Below are positions 29,298 to 29,479 of a stretch of 29,479 nt of DNA, in pieces (the stretch's first letter is position 1; each line of letters begins with the position of its first letter). Source of the stretch: a virus; the IMG/VR virus record IMGVR_UViG_3300035674_000010, positions 1-29,479 of that record; one strand, 5' to 3'. Made by a program: the position numbers and the translations under genes. Under the pieces are notes generated by a model. That model worked only from the letters and a program-made list of their open reading frames with translations. It was not told where the DNA came from and ran no database searches.

Positions 29298-29479
29298 CGC
29301 CGCCCCCCGCGATGACCGACGCGCTGCACGCCAACATCCGCACCTGCCACGCCTGCCTTCGGGAGCACCGCCGGCGGTGCGCGGGGCCGTGCGCGTGCCC
29401 GGCCGACCCCGCCGGCCGCGACGTCGCCGACCGGGCGGCGGCCGGGGACTGCCCGCTCGGCCGGTTCCGGCCCGCCGGG
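29294..29479 (+). CDS. Small Cys-rich protein, truncated by the window end
   Basis: The first 62 codons of an open frame, GTG 29294 overlapping the previous stop (GTGA); an in-frame ATG at 29312 is an alternative. The visible part has a CHAC pair, then CAGPCACP, and the CPLGRF ending region. This is a zinc-binding type pattern of small Cys-rich proteins associated with planctomycete prophages. The stop lies outside the window. Function unknown. Confidence 0.55.
   Translation, partial: MTPPPAMTDALHANIRTCHACLREHRRRCAGPCACPADPAGRDVADRAAAGDCPLGRFRPAG

Noticed and set aside
1-29479. tRNA or rRNA genes
   Set aside because: I saw no cloverleaf-type sequence with T-arm GGTTCRA and acceptor pairing, and no gap is long enough for rRNA.

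Overview
The window reads as most of an integrated siphovirus-type prophage (HK97 lineage) in a very GC-rich bacterium. A planctomycete of the Gemmataceae type is the best fit. The reasons are the codon use, two small proteins that resemble the planctomycete family DUF1580, a Cys-rich tail-end protein with a CCC cluster, and a small protein ending in a CPLGRF-type motif. The host assignment is inference from family knowledge; no host gene is visible.

Layout. (1) 1-3622, accessory and lysogeny side: the C-terminus of a tyrosine recombinase; a small ribbon-helix-helix (RHH) protein on the minus strand; a T5orf172/GIY-YIG-like protein coupled to a DUF1580-like DNA-binding protein; a 317-aa orphan; and a protein with a Fis-type helix-turn-helix (HTH). 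GC-rich hairpins separate these units. (2) 3623-3958, a gene-free stretch less GC-rich than its surroundings, with palindromes and CGCAGGG repeats: a candidate operator or origin. (3) 3959-9530, replication and early control: a second DUF1580-like protein, a second RHH protein, a winged-helix-like protein, an archaeo-eukaryotic-type primase, an AAA-type helicase whose P-loop lacks lysine, an inverted iteron cluster, and small proteins including a sigma-region-4/LuxR-like HTH protein. (4) 9531-15976, packaging and head: small terminase (P27 type), HNH nuclease, a 26-codon micro-gene, endonuclease VII-like nuclease, large terminase, portal, prohead protease and major capsid protein. (5) 16066-22150, an unusual insert between capsid and connector genes: two small capsid-adjacent proteins, four small membrane or lipoprotein candidates (possible lysis cassette), an HAD-type phosphatase, a beta-helix tailspike candidate and fibre-like proteins. 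(6) 22163-29479, connectors, tail tube, a tail chaperone pair joined by a -1 frameshift at A AAA AAG, tape measure, distal tail proteins and Cys-rich end proteins running off the window.

From 3959 onward every gene is on the plus strand and many share ATGA, GTGA or TGATG overlaps, so replication, packaging and morphogenesis look like long translationally coupled operons. The gap at 9531-9642 is the likely early/late boundary. The most checkable points are the frameshift, the two repeat clusters that may be replication origins, the missing P-loop lysine, a 26-nt element found at two places, and the membrane-protein cassette with no recognisable endolysin.
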